Assembly: GCA_051747425.1 (NCBI GenBank)
Contig: JBNJGD010000009.1
Location: forward strand, 1 to 64,000
Length of the DNA: 64,000 bases
Direction: 5' to 3'
Origin: HTCC5015 sp051747425
GTDB taxonomy: Bacteria > Pseudomonadota > Gammaproteobacteria > HTCC5015
Shown: one piece after another, positions 26,978 through 35,466 of the stretch
Layout: every line of letters starts with the position of its first letter
Numbering within the stretch: the first letter of the stretch is position 1
Translations under genes and position numbers: made by a program
The notes under the pieces: model-generated
Database searches by the model: none
Told to the model about the DNA's origin: nothing
What the model saw: the letters and a program-made list of their open reading frames with translations, nothing else

Positions 26978-28696
26978 ATGATGGGGGGAAAACACACCAA
27001 ACTGGCACTGGTCGGCCTGCTTTTCGGCTTAATGGGCAGTGCGCCCGCACATGCCGACAGCCAATTGTCTGTACTCAGTTACAATGTCGCCGGACTGCCG
27101 GAACTGTTCTCCAGTGCCGATTCCGACCGGCAAGCAGCCACCGAGCAGATCAGCTGTTATGTCAACGCCTTTGATGTCGTCAATGTGCAGGAGGACTTCA
27201 ACTACCACGCCGCCCTGTACGACACCTGCAACAATCATCCGCACCGCTCACCCACCACCGGTGGCATGGGCTTTGGCAGCGGCCTGAACTCCATGAGCTA
27301 CTACCCCTATTCCGACTGGGAGCGCGTGTCCTGGAACGACTGCAACGGCGTGGACTGCCTGACGCCCAAAGGCTTTACCCGGGCCCGCGTGCGCGTCGAT
27401 GATGGCGTCATCGTCGATGTCTACAACCTGCACGCCCAGGCCCAGGTCGGCAGCGCGGATCTGGAAGCCCGTCGCGGTAATATCCTGCAACTGGCCAACT
27501 ACATCGAACAGCACTCCGCCGGGCACGCCGTCCTCATTTTGGGTGACACCAACACGCGCTACACCCGCAGCGAGGACAATATCCGGGAACTGACCAATCG
27601 CGGCTTCAAAGACCCCTGGATAGAGCTGACCCGCAACGGCAGCTACCCCGCCTCGGGCGCGCCGGCCCTGGCCTGCAGCGAAAAAATCACCGACCCGAAC
27701 TGCGAGATCGTCGACAAACTGTTCTACCGGGGCAGTCACGCACTGGATGTCATACCGATGCTCTACCAGGTGCGCACGGACGATGTGAACAACGAGGGTG
27801 AAAAGCTCTCCGACCACCCGCCGGTTCAGGGCGATTTCAACATCGCCACCGAAGCGGGCTACGACCTCGGCGACACCATCGGCGGCCCCCACGGCCAGTC
27901 GTTCAACAATGTCGCCACCATGCCCCAGAATCCCTCGGTGGCCAAAGTCACACTGAGAGCCGGCAGCCGGGTCGACCAGGTTGGTCTCGAGTACCGCAAT
28001 GGTTACATCAGCCAGCACGGTGGCAATGGCGGCAGCCTGCAGTCGTTAACCCTGGGCAGTGGCGAGTACATCGACAGCGCCACTTTCTGCGCGGGCAAGA
28101 AGGACGGTCGGACGCGGATTTTCTACGCCGCCTTTGAAACCAACCTCGACCGCAGCATCAGCGGTGGCTCCACCACTGGCAACTGCATGACCCACAACAG
28201 CGCACCGGGCCAGCAAATTGCCGGCCTGCACGGTCGCTCGGGCGGCGAGGTGGACAAACTGGGCGTGATCGAAACGCCGGTCAACACCCAGGGGCAACCA
28301 GCCCAGTATGTGAGCCTGAAAAACCAGGCGTCCAATCTGTGCATGGACATCAACCAGGCCAACATGGCCAACGGCACCAATGTCCTCCAGTGGAACTGCA
28401 CCGGTTCCGCCTGGCAACAGTGGAGCTACGACGACCACACCGGACTGGTTCGCAGCCAACACGACCCGCGATACTGCCTGGACAACGGCGGCCAGTTCGG
28501 TAACGGCGCCAACCTGATGATCTGGGAGTGCAACGGCAGTGCCAACCAGCAGTTCACGCTGCAACAGGACGGACGCCTGCACATGAGAACCCTGGAGAGC
28601 CAGGTAGTCGACGGCTACGGCGCCAACCCCGGTGACAATGTCGGCACCTGGGGCGACTGGGGCGGCCAGAATCAACGCTGGACACCTCTGCCGTAA
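26978..28696 (+). CDS. secreted endonuclease/exonuclease/phosphatase-fold enzyme with jacalin-like and ricin-B lectin domains
   Basis: The 572-residue protein has a signal peptide (AHA about residue 26) and three modules. Residues about 28-290 are an EEP-fold phosphoesterase of the neutral sphingomyelinase/DNase type (LSYNVAGLP, VQEDFNY, LGDTNTRY, and the catalytic KLSDHPPVQGDF). Residues about 298-430 read as a jacalin-like lectin (GPHGQSFNN, LQSLTLGSGEYIDSA, GLHGRSGGEVDKLGVI). Residues about 438-572 are a ricin-type beta-trefoil with QW-like repeats (NCTGSAWQQWSYD, CNGSANQQFTLQ, GGQNQRW). Cysteines are frequent, as expected outside the cell. Lipid versus nucleic acid substrate cannot be decided. 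AGAGAGGAAG precedes the start. Confidence 0.87.
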   Translation: MMGGKHTKLALVGLLFGLMGSAPAHADSQLSVLSYNVAGLPELFSSADSDRQAATEQISCYVNAFDVVNVQEDFNYHAALYDTCNNHPHRSPTTGGMGFGSGLNSMSYYPYSDWERVSWNDCNGVDCLTPKGFTRARVRVDDGVIVDVYNLHAQAQVGSADLEARRGNILQLANYIEQHSAGHAVLILGDTNTRYTRSEDNIRELTNRGFKDPWIELTRNGSYPASGAPALACSEKITDPNCEIVDKLFYRGSHALDVIPMLYQVRTDDVNNEGEKLSDHPPVQGDFNIATEAGYDLGDTIGGPHGQSFNNVATMPQNPSVAKVTLRAGSRVDQVGLEYRNGYISQHGGNGGSLQSLTLGSGEYIDSATFCAGKKDGRTRIFYAAFETNLDRSISGGSTTGNCMTHNSAPGQQIAGLHGRSGGEVDKLGVIETPVNTQGQPAQYVSLKNQASNLCMDINQANMANGTNVLQWNCTGSAWQQWSYDDHTGLVRSQHDPRYCLDNGGQFGNGANLMIWECNGSANQQFTLQQDGRLHMRTLESQVVDGYGANPGDNVGTWGDWGGQNQRWTPLP

Positions 28697-28703
28697 TCCG
28701 GCA

Positions 28704-28737
28704 AGCCGGGCCCTTTCTCCGGGCCCGGCTCTTTTCT
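28704..28737 (+). terminator. intrinsic terminator of the three-domain phosphoesterase gene
   Basis: GCCGGGCCC and GGGCCCGGC form a 9-bp GC stem with loop TTTCTCC, followed by TCTTTTCT. Confidence 0.88.
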
Positions 28738-28742
28738 CACCC

Positions 28743-29990
28743 TCACGACACTTCGGGAAGATCGCACCAGCGCGTGGTATAGCGCGGCGAGCGGTATTGC
28801 TGATTCATGCGCCAATCGCTGCCCACCGAGCTCGAAGCCAAATACAGTGCCCCCTGCCCCATTTTCCCGTTAACCGCATCCATGACCCGGCCGCAGTCGG
28901 GGCGCCCGCTGTCGTCGACCCACAGCTCTCCCTGCAAGGCGCGCTCGGGCAATAAACCCTGCAAGATCACTCCCGCCTTTTTGTAGCGCTCGCCCGGTCG
29001 ATACAGTCCCGCCAGTCCCCGCCGCGCCGCCCGGGCCAAAACCACAGGGTCACTGGATGGCTCGGACAGCACCATTTCAAGCTGACCGCCCGAGATGGCA
29101 CCCCCCTCGGCAAAACGGTCTCCCCGGACAAAGACACCTACGCGCTGACATAATGAATGCTGGCTACGCAGCTTTTCCCCCGCCCGGCTGGCAAAGCTGA
29201 CCAGTGCCGCCCGCAACTGGGCCTCGTCGCTGACACAGCGGCCAAAGGAGCGCGACACCAGTATCTGCTGGCGCGGAGCGGCGGCCAGATCCAGTGCCCG
29301 ACAAGGCTCGCCACGCAATTCCCGCACGGTGGTCTCCAGGTTCACCGAGTACAGTTGCCGCGCCCGGGCCGGCGGGCACTGGCGCAACTGCCACACCGTG
29401 GCAATCCCCGCGCGCTCCAGCCGTCTGGCCAGGCGCCGGCCCACGCCCCACACCTCGGTCACCGGCAGGGACTCCAGGCGCTGTCGCTCGCTGCCCAACA
29501 GGCGCCACACACCCCCACTGAGAGGATGCTGCTTGGCCACCTGGTTGGCCAGCTTGGCCAGAGTCTTGCTCGGCGCCACGCCAATCGATACCGGAATGCC
29601 GGTGCAACGGGCAATCAGCTGACGCAAATGGCGACAATAGGCCGCCATCTCCTGTGGCGGCACCGGCGAGAGGTCGATAAAGGCCTCATCGATGGAATAC
29701 ACCTCCACGGCCGGACACTGTTCCTCCAGAATCCCCATCACCCGGGCCGACAGATCGCCATAGAGCGCGAAGTTGGCGGAAAAAACGGCGGCGCCCGCCG
29801 CCTCCAGACGGGAGCGCCACTGGAACCAGGGCGCCCCCATGGGCACGCCCAACGCCTTGATCTCGGGGGAGCGGGCGATGATGCAACCGTCGTTGTTGGA
29901 GAGCACAGCCACTGGCACCGCTGCCAGGTCGGGGCGAAAGACCCGCTCGCAGGAGGCATAAAAATTGTTGCAGTCGACCAGACCCAGCAC
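28743..29990 (-). CDS. umuC: translesion DNA polymerase V catalytic subunit UmuC
   Basis: UmuC is a Y-family polymerase for replication past lesions, active with processed UmuD. The 415-residue protein shows VDCNNFYASCER (residues 5-16), LSNNDGCIIARS, the catalytic YSIDEAFIDL near residue 100, a helix-hairpin-helix region VWGVGRRLARRLERAG and the little-finger domain. Start is GTG at 29990, two bases after the umuD stop, so the pair is one operon. Length is normal. Confidence 0.95.
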   Translation of the reverse strand: MLGLVDCNNFYASCERVFRPDLAAVPVAVLSNNDGCIIARSPEIKALGVPMGAPWFQWRSRLEAAGAAVFSANFALYGDLSARVMGILEEQCPAVEVYSIDEAFIDLSPVPPQEMAAYCRHLRQLIARCTGIPVSIGVAPSKTLAKLANQVAKQHPLSGGVWRLLGSERQRLESLPVTEVWGVGRRLARRLERAGIATVWQLRQCPPARARQLYSVNLETTVRELRGEPCRALDLAAAPRQQILVSRSFGRCVSDEAQLRAALVSFASRAGEKLRSQHSLCQRVGVFVRGDRFAEGGAISGGQLEMVLSEPSSDPVVLARAARRGLAGLYRPGERYKKAGVILQGLLPERALQGELWVDDSGRPDCGRVMDAVNGKMGQGALYLASSSVGSDWRMNQQYRSPRYTTRWCDLPEVS

Positions 29991-29992
29991 GA

Positions 29993-30430
29993 TCAGCGCT
30001 GGAACGACTTGATGCAGCTGGTGACGACACCCCAGACCATCAGTTCATTGCCATCGGCCAGGAGAATGTCGGCGTAATCCGGGTTATCCGCCACCAGCTT
30101 GACCTGTCCGTCCCGGCGGTGGAGCCGCTTGACGGTCAATTCACCATCGACGGCGGCAATCACAATGTCGTCGTGGCGGGGTTCCAGTGAGCGATCCACT
30201 ACCAACAGATCGCCGTGGTCGAGACCGGCGCCGATCATCGATTCACCGCGCACACGCACAATGAAGGTGGCGGCGGGGCGCCGGATCAGGTGCTGATTGA
30301 GATCGAGGGCGCCCTCGACAAAATCCTCGGCTGGCGAGGGAAAGCCGGCCTGCACCGAATCCGTCACCAGCGGCGCGGCCGCCGCATGACTCAACGAAAT
30401 CGTACTGAATATGCTATCGAGTGACGCCAT
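29993..30430 (-). CDS. umuD: UmuD-type autoproteolytic SOS protein
   Basis: UmuD is cleaved after RecA contact to give the UmuC partner. The 145-residue protein has the cleavage region VQAGFPSPAEDF, the catalytic serine in VRGESM and the lysine in LTVKRLHR, in correct order and spacing for the S24/LexA family. The start is one of two consecutive ATG codons (30433 or 30430) because the upstream extension of the open frame runs into the EAL gene. No CTG-N10-CAG LexA box is visible upstream. Confidence 0.93.
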   Translation of the reverse strand: MASLDSIFSTISLSHAAAAPLVTDSVQAGFPSPAEDFVEGALDLNQHLIRRPAATFIVRVRGESMIGAGLDHGDLLVVDRSLEPRHDDIVIAAVDGELTVKRLHRRDGQVKLVADNPDYADILLADGNELMVWGVVTSCIKSFQR

Positions 30431-30444
30431 CATTGCCCAAAAAA

Positions 30445-30463
30445 GAGAACTTATAGAGAACTT
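30445..30463 (-). promoter_or_regulatory. 11-base-period direct repeat upstream of umuDC
   Basis: On the minus strand AAGTTCTC occurs twice, separated by TAT (30445-30452 and 30456-30463), 12 bases before the umuD start. One helical turn of spacing suits a bound regulator or promoter element. Confidence 0.35.
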
Positions 30464-30512
30464 TATCTTACCCAAGCCGGGAGTCCCGGACAAGCAGGCG
30501 ATGGCAAAAAAG

Positions 30513-32000
30513 TCAGGCTGGTCGCTTCTGAATCCACTCTTCCAGGGCTTCGAAAGCCATGGGGTGGGCAATGCCATAGCCTTGGGCCAAGTCGCAGCCA
30601 TAATCCCTCAATGCCTTAATGGACGCGTCGTCCTCGGCACCTTCGGCGACCACTTTCAAGCCCATGCTTTTACCCAGCTGTATCGTCGATTGCACGATGG
30701 CCTGATCGGTGCGATCGGTGGTCACATCGCGGACAAAATCGCGGTCGATCTTGATTTCGCACAGATCCAGTTTTTTCAGATAGCTGAGCGAGGAATAGCC
30801 CGTGCCATAGTCGTCCAGAGAGACCCGGACGCCCAAGGTCTGCAGTGCCGTAAGAGCCTCTCGGGATTCGGCACTCTCCTCCATGAACAAGTTCTCGGTA
30901 ATCTCCACCACCAGGCGCTCGGCGGGCACATTGTGCCGCTTCAGCGCCTCCCCGATAAACCGCACCTGGTCGGGGTGAATATCCTTTGGCGAGAGGTTGA
31001 TCGACAGCTTGAGCGGCTGGCCGCGCTGCGCAAGGGCGGCATTTTCAACCAGAGCCGTGTCCACCACCCAGCGGGTGATACTGCCAATCATATCGGCCTC
31101 TTCGGCCAGGGGAATAAAGTGATCCGGCGGCACCAACCCCTTCTCGGGATGCACCCAGCGCAACAGGGCTTCAACGCCCTTCACCTGGCCACTGTGCAAG
31201 TCGATCTGGGGCTGGTAGGCCAGCGAAAACTCGTTGCCGTGAATGGCCTGCTGAATGCTGTGTACCAGGTTGTGCGGATCGAGCCCGCGTATGCGAAAAA
31301 AGCGCTCCAGTTCATCGTAACCAAAACGCAGCGTGACAAAGGCAAACAAAGCCACCAGAACGGCAAAGTAGAGGTGAACCGAGATCATCAAGGGCTCATT
31401 GAAGACCGGCACACGCCAGAAAATCAGCCCGGCAAAGGCGATCGCCGCCAGGGAGCAGGCGACAAACATCCACCCCATCAACCGGCCCAGCATGGTCTTG
31501 CCGAGCCCGAAAAGACAGAAAACGGTGCCGGAAATCGAGTGAGGCACACACAGAAGCATAATCAGCAATGTGGAAAGCCAGGGACTGGGCGTCACCGCCA
31601 AAACCAGCACGCAGGCGAGATCCAGGCCGTACAGGAAATAAATGTACCAGTTCCAGCGAATGGTCATGGCGTAGGCGTCATAGGACTGCAGCAGCGTGGA
31701 CTTGACCAGAATATAGGTCGTAACAGCCAGGCCCACGGGCACCATCAGCTTGGCGATAAAGAACAGAGGCTGGGGCATCAAGCCAACAGTCGCGGCGCCG
31801 TGAAACTGCTGGAAAAATACATTGAAAAAACCGAAGGCGGCGTAGGCCAGTGCCGCGAGCAACAGTGCCACACCCATTTTCCGGTTTTCACGGCGGCCAA
31901 AAAAGGACAGTGCATAGGACAACACAATGACCACAATGGCAATGTACATGCCGTTGACGATTCCGTAGAGATGCTGGTAGAGCGCATCGGAGACGGGCAT
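30513..32000 (-). CDS. membrane-bound EAL-domain c-di-GMP phosphodiesterase
   Basis: The 495-residue protein has about seven hydrophobic N-terminal segments (residues about 15-225) that form a sensor I do not recognise, and an EAL domain from about residue 245. The catalytic set is intact: EALLRW, SINLSP, VEITEN, LDDYGTGYSS, IKIDRDF, AEGAED and AQGYG. It therefore probably hydrolyses c-di-GMP. No GGDEF domain is present. The ATG at 32000 has AAGGA ten bases upstream; the longer frame begins with TTG in an inverted repeat (TGCCCGA/TCGGGCA, 32033-32048). It ends about 80 bases before umuD on the same strand. Confidence 0.9.
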   Translation of the reverse strand: MPVSDALYQHLYGIVNGMYIAIVVIVLSYALSFFGRRENRKMGVALLLAALAYAAFGFFNVFFQQFHGAATVGLMPQPLFFIAKLMVPVGLAVTTYILVKSTLLQSYDAYAMTIRWNWYIYFLYGLDLACVLVLAVTPSPWLSTLLIMLLCVPHSISGTVFCLFGLGKTMLGRLMGWMFVACSLAAIAFAGLIFWRVPVFNEPLMISVHLYFAVLVALFAFVTLRFGYDELERFFRIRGLDPHNLVHSIQQAIHGNEFSLAYQPQIDLHSGQVKGVEALLRWVHPEKGLVPPDHFIPLAEEADMIGSITRWVVDTALVENAALAQRGQPLKLSINLSPKDIHPDQVRFIGEALKRHNVPAERLVVEITENLFMEESAESREALTALQTLGVRVSLDDYGTGYSSLSYLKKLDLCEIKIDRDFVRDVTTDRTDQAIVQSTIQLGKSMGLKVVAEGAEDDASIKALRDYGCDLAQGYGIAHPMAFEALEEWIQKRPA

Positions 32001-32192
32001 GGGCGGGTTTTCCTTCAGTAGCTGGCAGTAGTGCCCGACTTCGGGCAACGCCTTTTATAATGGAAGCCTTCGGGCCTCTCTGGTGACGCTTTAAACACAG
32101 AATAAGCGCTGCACCGTGGCGGGGCAACCACCAAAGACACGCGCACAAAAAAGGCGGACCAGAGGCCCGCCCTTTCACCATCTGTGCCGCCT

Positions 32193-32579
32193 TTACTGGT
32201 TGGACGGATGGTTTTCCGCCAGTTCCTGATACTCGCGACACTCTTCCGTCTGGAGTTGCTGCCCATCACCCTGGGTCATCTGGGCGCAGCTCAGGCTGTT
32301 CAGACTGCGCAGACACTCGGCGCCGGCATCGGCAATATCCCGATACTCGGCCTGCTTGGCCTCGGTAAACTTCTCCTCCATGGCCGAGCACATGCCCTCC
32401 ATGCTTTTCATTACCATATCGCGCATGGCCTCGGGGATTTCATCCGTATTCTGGCCCATTTGCTCCATGGTGCACTCTTTCACCTTGGTGCAATACTTGT
32501 TCCACTCGCTCTGAAAAGCGCTGGCCTGGGCCAGGTGGGGCAACATCAGTGCCGCTGCAATGATCATCAGTTTCTTCAT
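32193..32579 (-). CDS. small cysteine-containing secreted protein, family unknown
   Basis: The 128-residue protein has a signal peptide (MKKLMIIAAALMLPHLAQAS) and a mature part with six cysteines (KYCTKVKEC, GMCSAME, AECLRSLNSLSCAQ, EECREYQ), consistent with disulfides in the periplasm. It is rich in Met and Glu. I do not recognise the family. An AAGGA precedes the start by seven bases. Confidence 0.65.
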   Translation of the reverse strand: MKKLMIIAAALMLPHLAQASAFQSEWNKYCTKVKECTMEQMGQNTDEIPEAMRDMVMKSMEGMCSAMEEKFTEAKQAEYRDIADAGAECLRSLNSLSCAQMTQGDGQQLQTEECREYQELAENHPSNQ

Positions 32580-32650
32580 GGCAAATCCTTGTGTTTTGTT
32601 GAGTCGACCCCGACAGCCTAATTCAGCACGGCCAATCCGGCAATGGTGGT

Positions 32651-32965
32651 TTATTTGTCGTCGTCCAGGTGCTTGACACTGTCATAGCCGCCGCGATTGA
32701 TGACATTGATGTAACCCATTTTCTCCAGCGACTCTTTGGCCTTGCCGGCGCGGCGTCCGCTCGCGCAGTAGAGATTGATTTGAGCCGTGCGGTCGGCTGT
32801 GACCTCTTCGATTTCCTCATCAATTTCATCGTGGGGGATATTAATGGCCTGATCCAGGTGACCTTCGCTGTACTCCTCGGCGGAGCGCACATCAATCCAG
32901 AGCGGCTCGGCCAGCGCCATTGTCGTAAACAGGGAAAGCGTCAAAAACAGGGCGACTCTTTTCAT
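32651..32965 (-). CDS. periplasmic rhodanese-like protein (PspE type)
   Basis: From the ATG at 32965 the protein has 104 residues: a signal peptide (MKRVALFLTLSLFTTMALA) and one rhodanese domain with WIDVRSAEEYSEGHLDQAINIP and the active loop YCASGRRAG, whose cysteine is the expected persulfide carrier. Size and layout match PspE. It is divergent from the doxX gene at 33125, and GGAG precedes the start. Confidence 0.87.
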   Translation of the reverse strand: MKRVALFLTLSLFTTMALAEPLWIDVRSAEEYSEGHLDQAINIPHDEIDEEIEEVTADRTAQINLYCASGRRAGKAKESLEKMGYINVINRGGYDSVKHLDDDK

Positions 32966-33061
32966 TTCAAACTCCGCTGCCAATCTTTAAAAGACAGACA
33001 GTGTATGACATTTTCCCGCTCCATTGAATTCGCAGTGCCGGCCCGCCGATTTCCTGGAATG

Positions 33062-33090
33062 TGTAAGAAAACTCTTTTCCGGGAGACTAA
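33062..33090 (+). promoter_or_regulatory. predicted ECF-sigma promoter of doxX
   Basis: TGTAAGA at 33062-33068 and GACTAA at 33085-33090 are 23 bases apart from first base to first base, the same as at 40663 and 41593. The 13 bases AATGTGTAAGAAA are identical to the site at 41593. The start codon of doxX is 35 bases past the -10. Confidence 0.65.
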
Positions 33091-33124
33091 TCGGGTGTCA
33101 GCCACTCACAAAGGAACTTACAGC

Positions 33125-33733
33125 ATGATATTGATAGACCGCGTCTCCCAACTCTACTCGTCCGCTCTCCAACAAGCACAGCGAGCCGACTTTCTGGCCC
33201 CTGTCGCGCTGCGACTGTTTCTCGCCCCCATTTTCATTCTCGCCGGCTGGAACAAGCTGACCGGGCTCGAGGGCACCGCCTACTACTTTGGCGAAATGCT
33301 GGGCATGCCGGCCCCCATGTTCATGGCGGTGATGGCCGGATCGACCGAATTGATTGGCGGTATCAGTCTGCTGATCGGCCTTGGCATGCGCCTGATGACG
33401 CTGCCCCTGATGATGACGATGCTGGTGGCTGCGGTGACAGCTCACTGGGAAAACGGCTGGCATGTACTGCCCGAATCGACGCTGACCATGCCCTGGGAGT
33501 GGCGACCGGACCTGATCGAACAGGCCAATGAGAAAAAGGAAATGGCCAAAAGCATCTTGCGCGAGCACGGCAATTACAGCTGGCTCACTGAAGCCGGGGC
33601 GATCACCGTATTGAAAAACGGCGTGGAATTTGCCGCTACCTACTTCGCCATGCTTCTGGCACTGTTCTTCATGGGCCCCGGTCGCTATATCAGCCTGGAT
33701 TACTGGCTGAAGCGCAGCCTCGACAAGGACTGA
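33125..33733 (+). CDS. DoxX-family membrane protein
   Basis: The 202-residue protein has four hydrophobic segments with the DoxX signature LFLAPIFILAGWNKLTG near residue 32 and GSTELIGGISLLIGLGMRL near 75. A central insertion (about residues 105-150) is hydrophilic. DoxX proteins are linked to thiosulfate and redox stress, with variable roles. AAGGA precedes the ATG at 33125. A longer frame that begins at 32669 runs antisense to the rhodanese gene and is ignored. The ECF-type promoter upstream ties it to the sigma factor at 35692. Confidence 0.85.
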   Translation: MILIDRVSQLYSSALQQAQRADFLAPVALRLFLAPIFILAGWNKLTGLEGTAYYFGEMLGMPAPMFMAVMAGSTELIGGISLLIGLGMRLMTLPLMMTMLVAAVTAHWENGWHVLPESTLTMPWEWRPDLIEQANEKKEMAKSILREHGNYSWLTEAGAITVLKNGVEFAATYFAMLLALFFMGPGRYISLDYWLKRSLDKD

Positions 33734-33788
33734 TTCAAAACAGAAAGGAAGGAAGGCGGGCGTGTTTGCAGCACGCCCGCCTTTCACG

Positions 33789-34340
33789 CTAGCTGGAAGG
33801 TTCCCAGGCAAAGGGTTGGAAGGGCTCGTCCACCGGCGTATCGGCAATGTGGTTGATGTAGTTACTCATCACCTTCTGCGACAGCGCCAACACCACTTCC
33901 AGAGCCTGTCGCTTTTCATAGCCCGCCTCGAAAAAGGCTTTCAATTCGTCCTCCCCGTGCCCACGGTTTCTCACCATGGCCAGGGTAAACCGGCGCAGGG
34001 CCTCGAGTTTTTCGTCTTTCAGGGGGCTCTCTTCGCGCAGGGCGTCATCGATGTCGGTGTCCACACCCATGGAGCGGGCAATACCACTGTGAGCCGGAAC
34101 GCAGTAGTGACACGCGTGCTCGACATTGATGGTCTGCCAGACCACCGTCTTCTCCTCGTCACTGAGACTGGACTCCAGCACCAGCCCGTGCAATCGCTGG
34201 TAGGCCTCCAGCGTGCCCGGCGCTTCCGCCATGACCGCGTGGAGATTGGGAATCATGCCAAAATCCTTCAGCGATTGTTCCAGTAGCGGCTTCGATTTTT
34301 CCGGTGCCGATTCCACATCGTGCAGTTGAAATGCAGTCAT
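33789..34340 (-). CDS. carboxymuconolactone decarboxylase/AhpD-like protein
   Basis: The 183-residue protein carries NVEHACHYCVPAHSG near residue 75, the E-x3-C-x2-C-x3-H redox motif of AhpD-like peroxidase partners. The C-terminus (VVLALSQKVMSNYINHIADTP) is typical of this subgroup. It starts at the ATG at 34340 behind AAGGAGG, a near-ideal Shine-Dalgarno sequence. It is divergent from the TetR gene, with two operators between, so TetR repression is likely. Confidence 0.87.
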   Translation of the reverse strand: MTAFQLHDVESAPEKSKPLLEQSLKDFGMIPNLHAVMAEAPGTLEAYQRLHGLVLESSLSDEEKTVVWQTINVEHACHYCVPAHSGIARSMGVDTDIDDALREESPLKDEKLEALRRFTLAMVRNRGHGEDELKAFFEAGYEKRQALEVVLALSQKVMSNYINHIADTPVDEPFQPFAWEPSS

Positions 34341-34354
34341 GCATCCTCCTTTAT

Positions 34355-34403
34355 TTGAGTGATCGTTCAATTACAGCCTAACGATATTTGAGCGATCATT
34401 CAA
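34355..34403. promoter_or_regulatory. two TetR-type operators between ahpD-like and tetR genes
   Basis: TTGAGTGATCGTTCAA (34355-34370) and TTGAGCGATCATTCAA (34388-34403) are near-perfect 16-bp palindromes centred on GATC, with centres 33 bp apart, about three helical turns. They lie in the divergent intergenic region, as expected for autoregulation by the adjacent TetR protein. Confidence 0.82.
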
Positions 34404-34447
34404 ATTATGCTGAAATGGGGTCATTGAAACATTGCACGGAACCCAAC

Positions 34448-35050
34448 ATGCCCAGAACTGCCCAGTACAATCGCGATCAAGCCCTGTCCGCCGCCGTCAG
34501 CCTCTTCTGGCATAAGGGCTACCACGCCACTTCGCTCAAGGCGGTGGAGCACGCCCTGAACATGCGCCCGGGCAGCCTCTACAACGCCTTTGGCAACAAG
34601 GAATCGCTGTTTCTCGAGGCCCTGGAGCACTACACCCGCAATATGGCGGAAGACCTGGAGCGCCATATTGAACAAAAGGGAAAGGTGCTCGACGGTATCC
34701 ACAGCTATCTGGCCTGGTTGTTACTGGACGAGGGCCGCGAACAGGCCGCCTCCCCGGCCTGCATGCTGGTCAAGACCCTGCTCGAATCCACAGATAACAC
34801 CCCGGTACTGCGGGAAAAGTCAGTGGCCCTGCTGGGCGAGATGGAGCGGCGTCTCACTGACGCCCTGGAGCGCGCCGCAGAGGCCGGCGAACTGAAACCC
34901 TCCGTGGATTGCCAGCGCCTGGCCCGCCTTCTGCAAACCCAGATCATGGGCATACGGGCCTTTGCCCACACCGGTGCCGACCAGGCGGCGCTGAGGGCCC
35001 TGCTCGATGACATCGAGTCCCTGCTCTCCCCCTACCAACCCGCCCACTGA
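34448..35050 (+). CDS. TetR-family transcriptional regulator
   Basis: The 200-residue protein has an N-terminal helix-turn-helix (RDQALSAAVSLFWHKGYHATSL, then MRPGSLYNAFGNKESLF) and a C-terminal ligand domain in the AcrR/NemR style, with a cysteine (SPACMLVKTLLEST) that could sense electrophiles. The ATG at 34448 gives the usual N-terminus MPRTAQYNRDQAL; the longer frame begins with TTG inside the operator. It lies head to head with the AhpD-like gene and 14 bases before the membrane protein gene. Confidence 0.92.
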   Translation: MPRTAQYNRDQALSAAVSLFWHKGYHATSLKAVEHALNMRPGSLYNAFGNKESLFLEALEHYTRNMAEDLERHIEQKGKVLDGIHSYLAWLLLDEGREQAASPACMLVKTLLESTDNTPVLREKSVALLGEMERRLTDALERAAEAGELKPSVDCQRLARLLQTQIMGIRAFAHTGADQAALRALLDDIESLLSPYQPAH

Positions 35051-35064
35051 ACAAGGAGAAGACA

Positions 35065-35463
35065 ATGACGCAACAAAAAAGACTGGAATGGTCGCTACTG
35101 ACCCTGAGAATCGGTGTGTTTATCGTGATGCTGATGTGGACGCTGGACAAGTTCGTCAACCCGGATCACGCCGCCGCCGTTTTTGACAAGTTTTACGGGC
35201 TGAGCGGGTGGGGGCCCGAAATTCTATACACCCTGGCCGGACTGGAACTGGTACTGCTGGCCGCCTTTCTGGCCGGCTGGCAAAAGCGCATCACCTACGG
35301 GCTGGTACTGGCATTTCACGGCGTGTCCACACTGTCCTCGTTTCCCCAGTATCTGGACGCGTTCAACAACCTGCTGTTTTTTGCCGCCTGGCCCATGCTC
35401 GCCGCTTGCATTGCGCTCTACCTGCTGCGCGACAGCGACAAACTGATGATCATCGGCCGATAA
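35065..35463 (+). CDS. small four-segment membrane protein, DoxX-like
   Basis: The 132-residue protein has four hydrophobic segments (GVFIVMLMWTLDKF, LAGLELVLLAAFLAGW, YGLVLAFHGVSTL, LLFFAAWPMLAACIALYLL). The pattern is DoxX/SURF4-like. GGAGAAGACA precedes the ATG. It follows tetR by 14 bases and is probably in its operon. It converges with the anti-sigma gene with three bases between stops. Confidence 0.75.
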   Translation: MTQQKRLEWSLLTLRIGVFIVMLMWTLDKFVNPDHAAAVFDKFYGLSGWGPEILYTLAGLELVLLAAFLAGWQKRITYGLVLAFHGVSTLSSFPQYLDAFNNLLFFAAWPMLAACIALYLLRDSDKLMIIGR

Positions 35464-35466
35464 CTG

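Noticed and set aside
33094..33122. Fourth ECF-type promoter, minus strand, toward the rhodanese gene
   Set aside because: TGTAAG at 33122 and GAC at 33099 have the 23-base spacing, but the -10 reads GACACC and the -35 lies in the doxX Shine-Dalgarno region. Leader to the rhodanese start would be over 130 bases. It may be chance.
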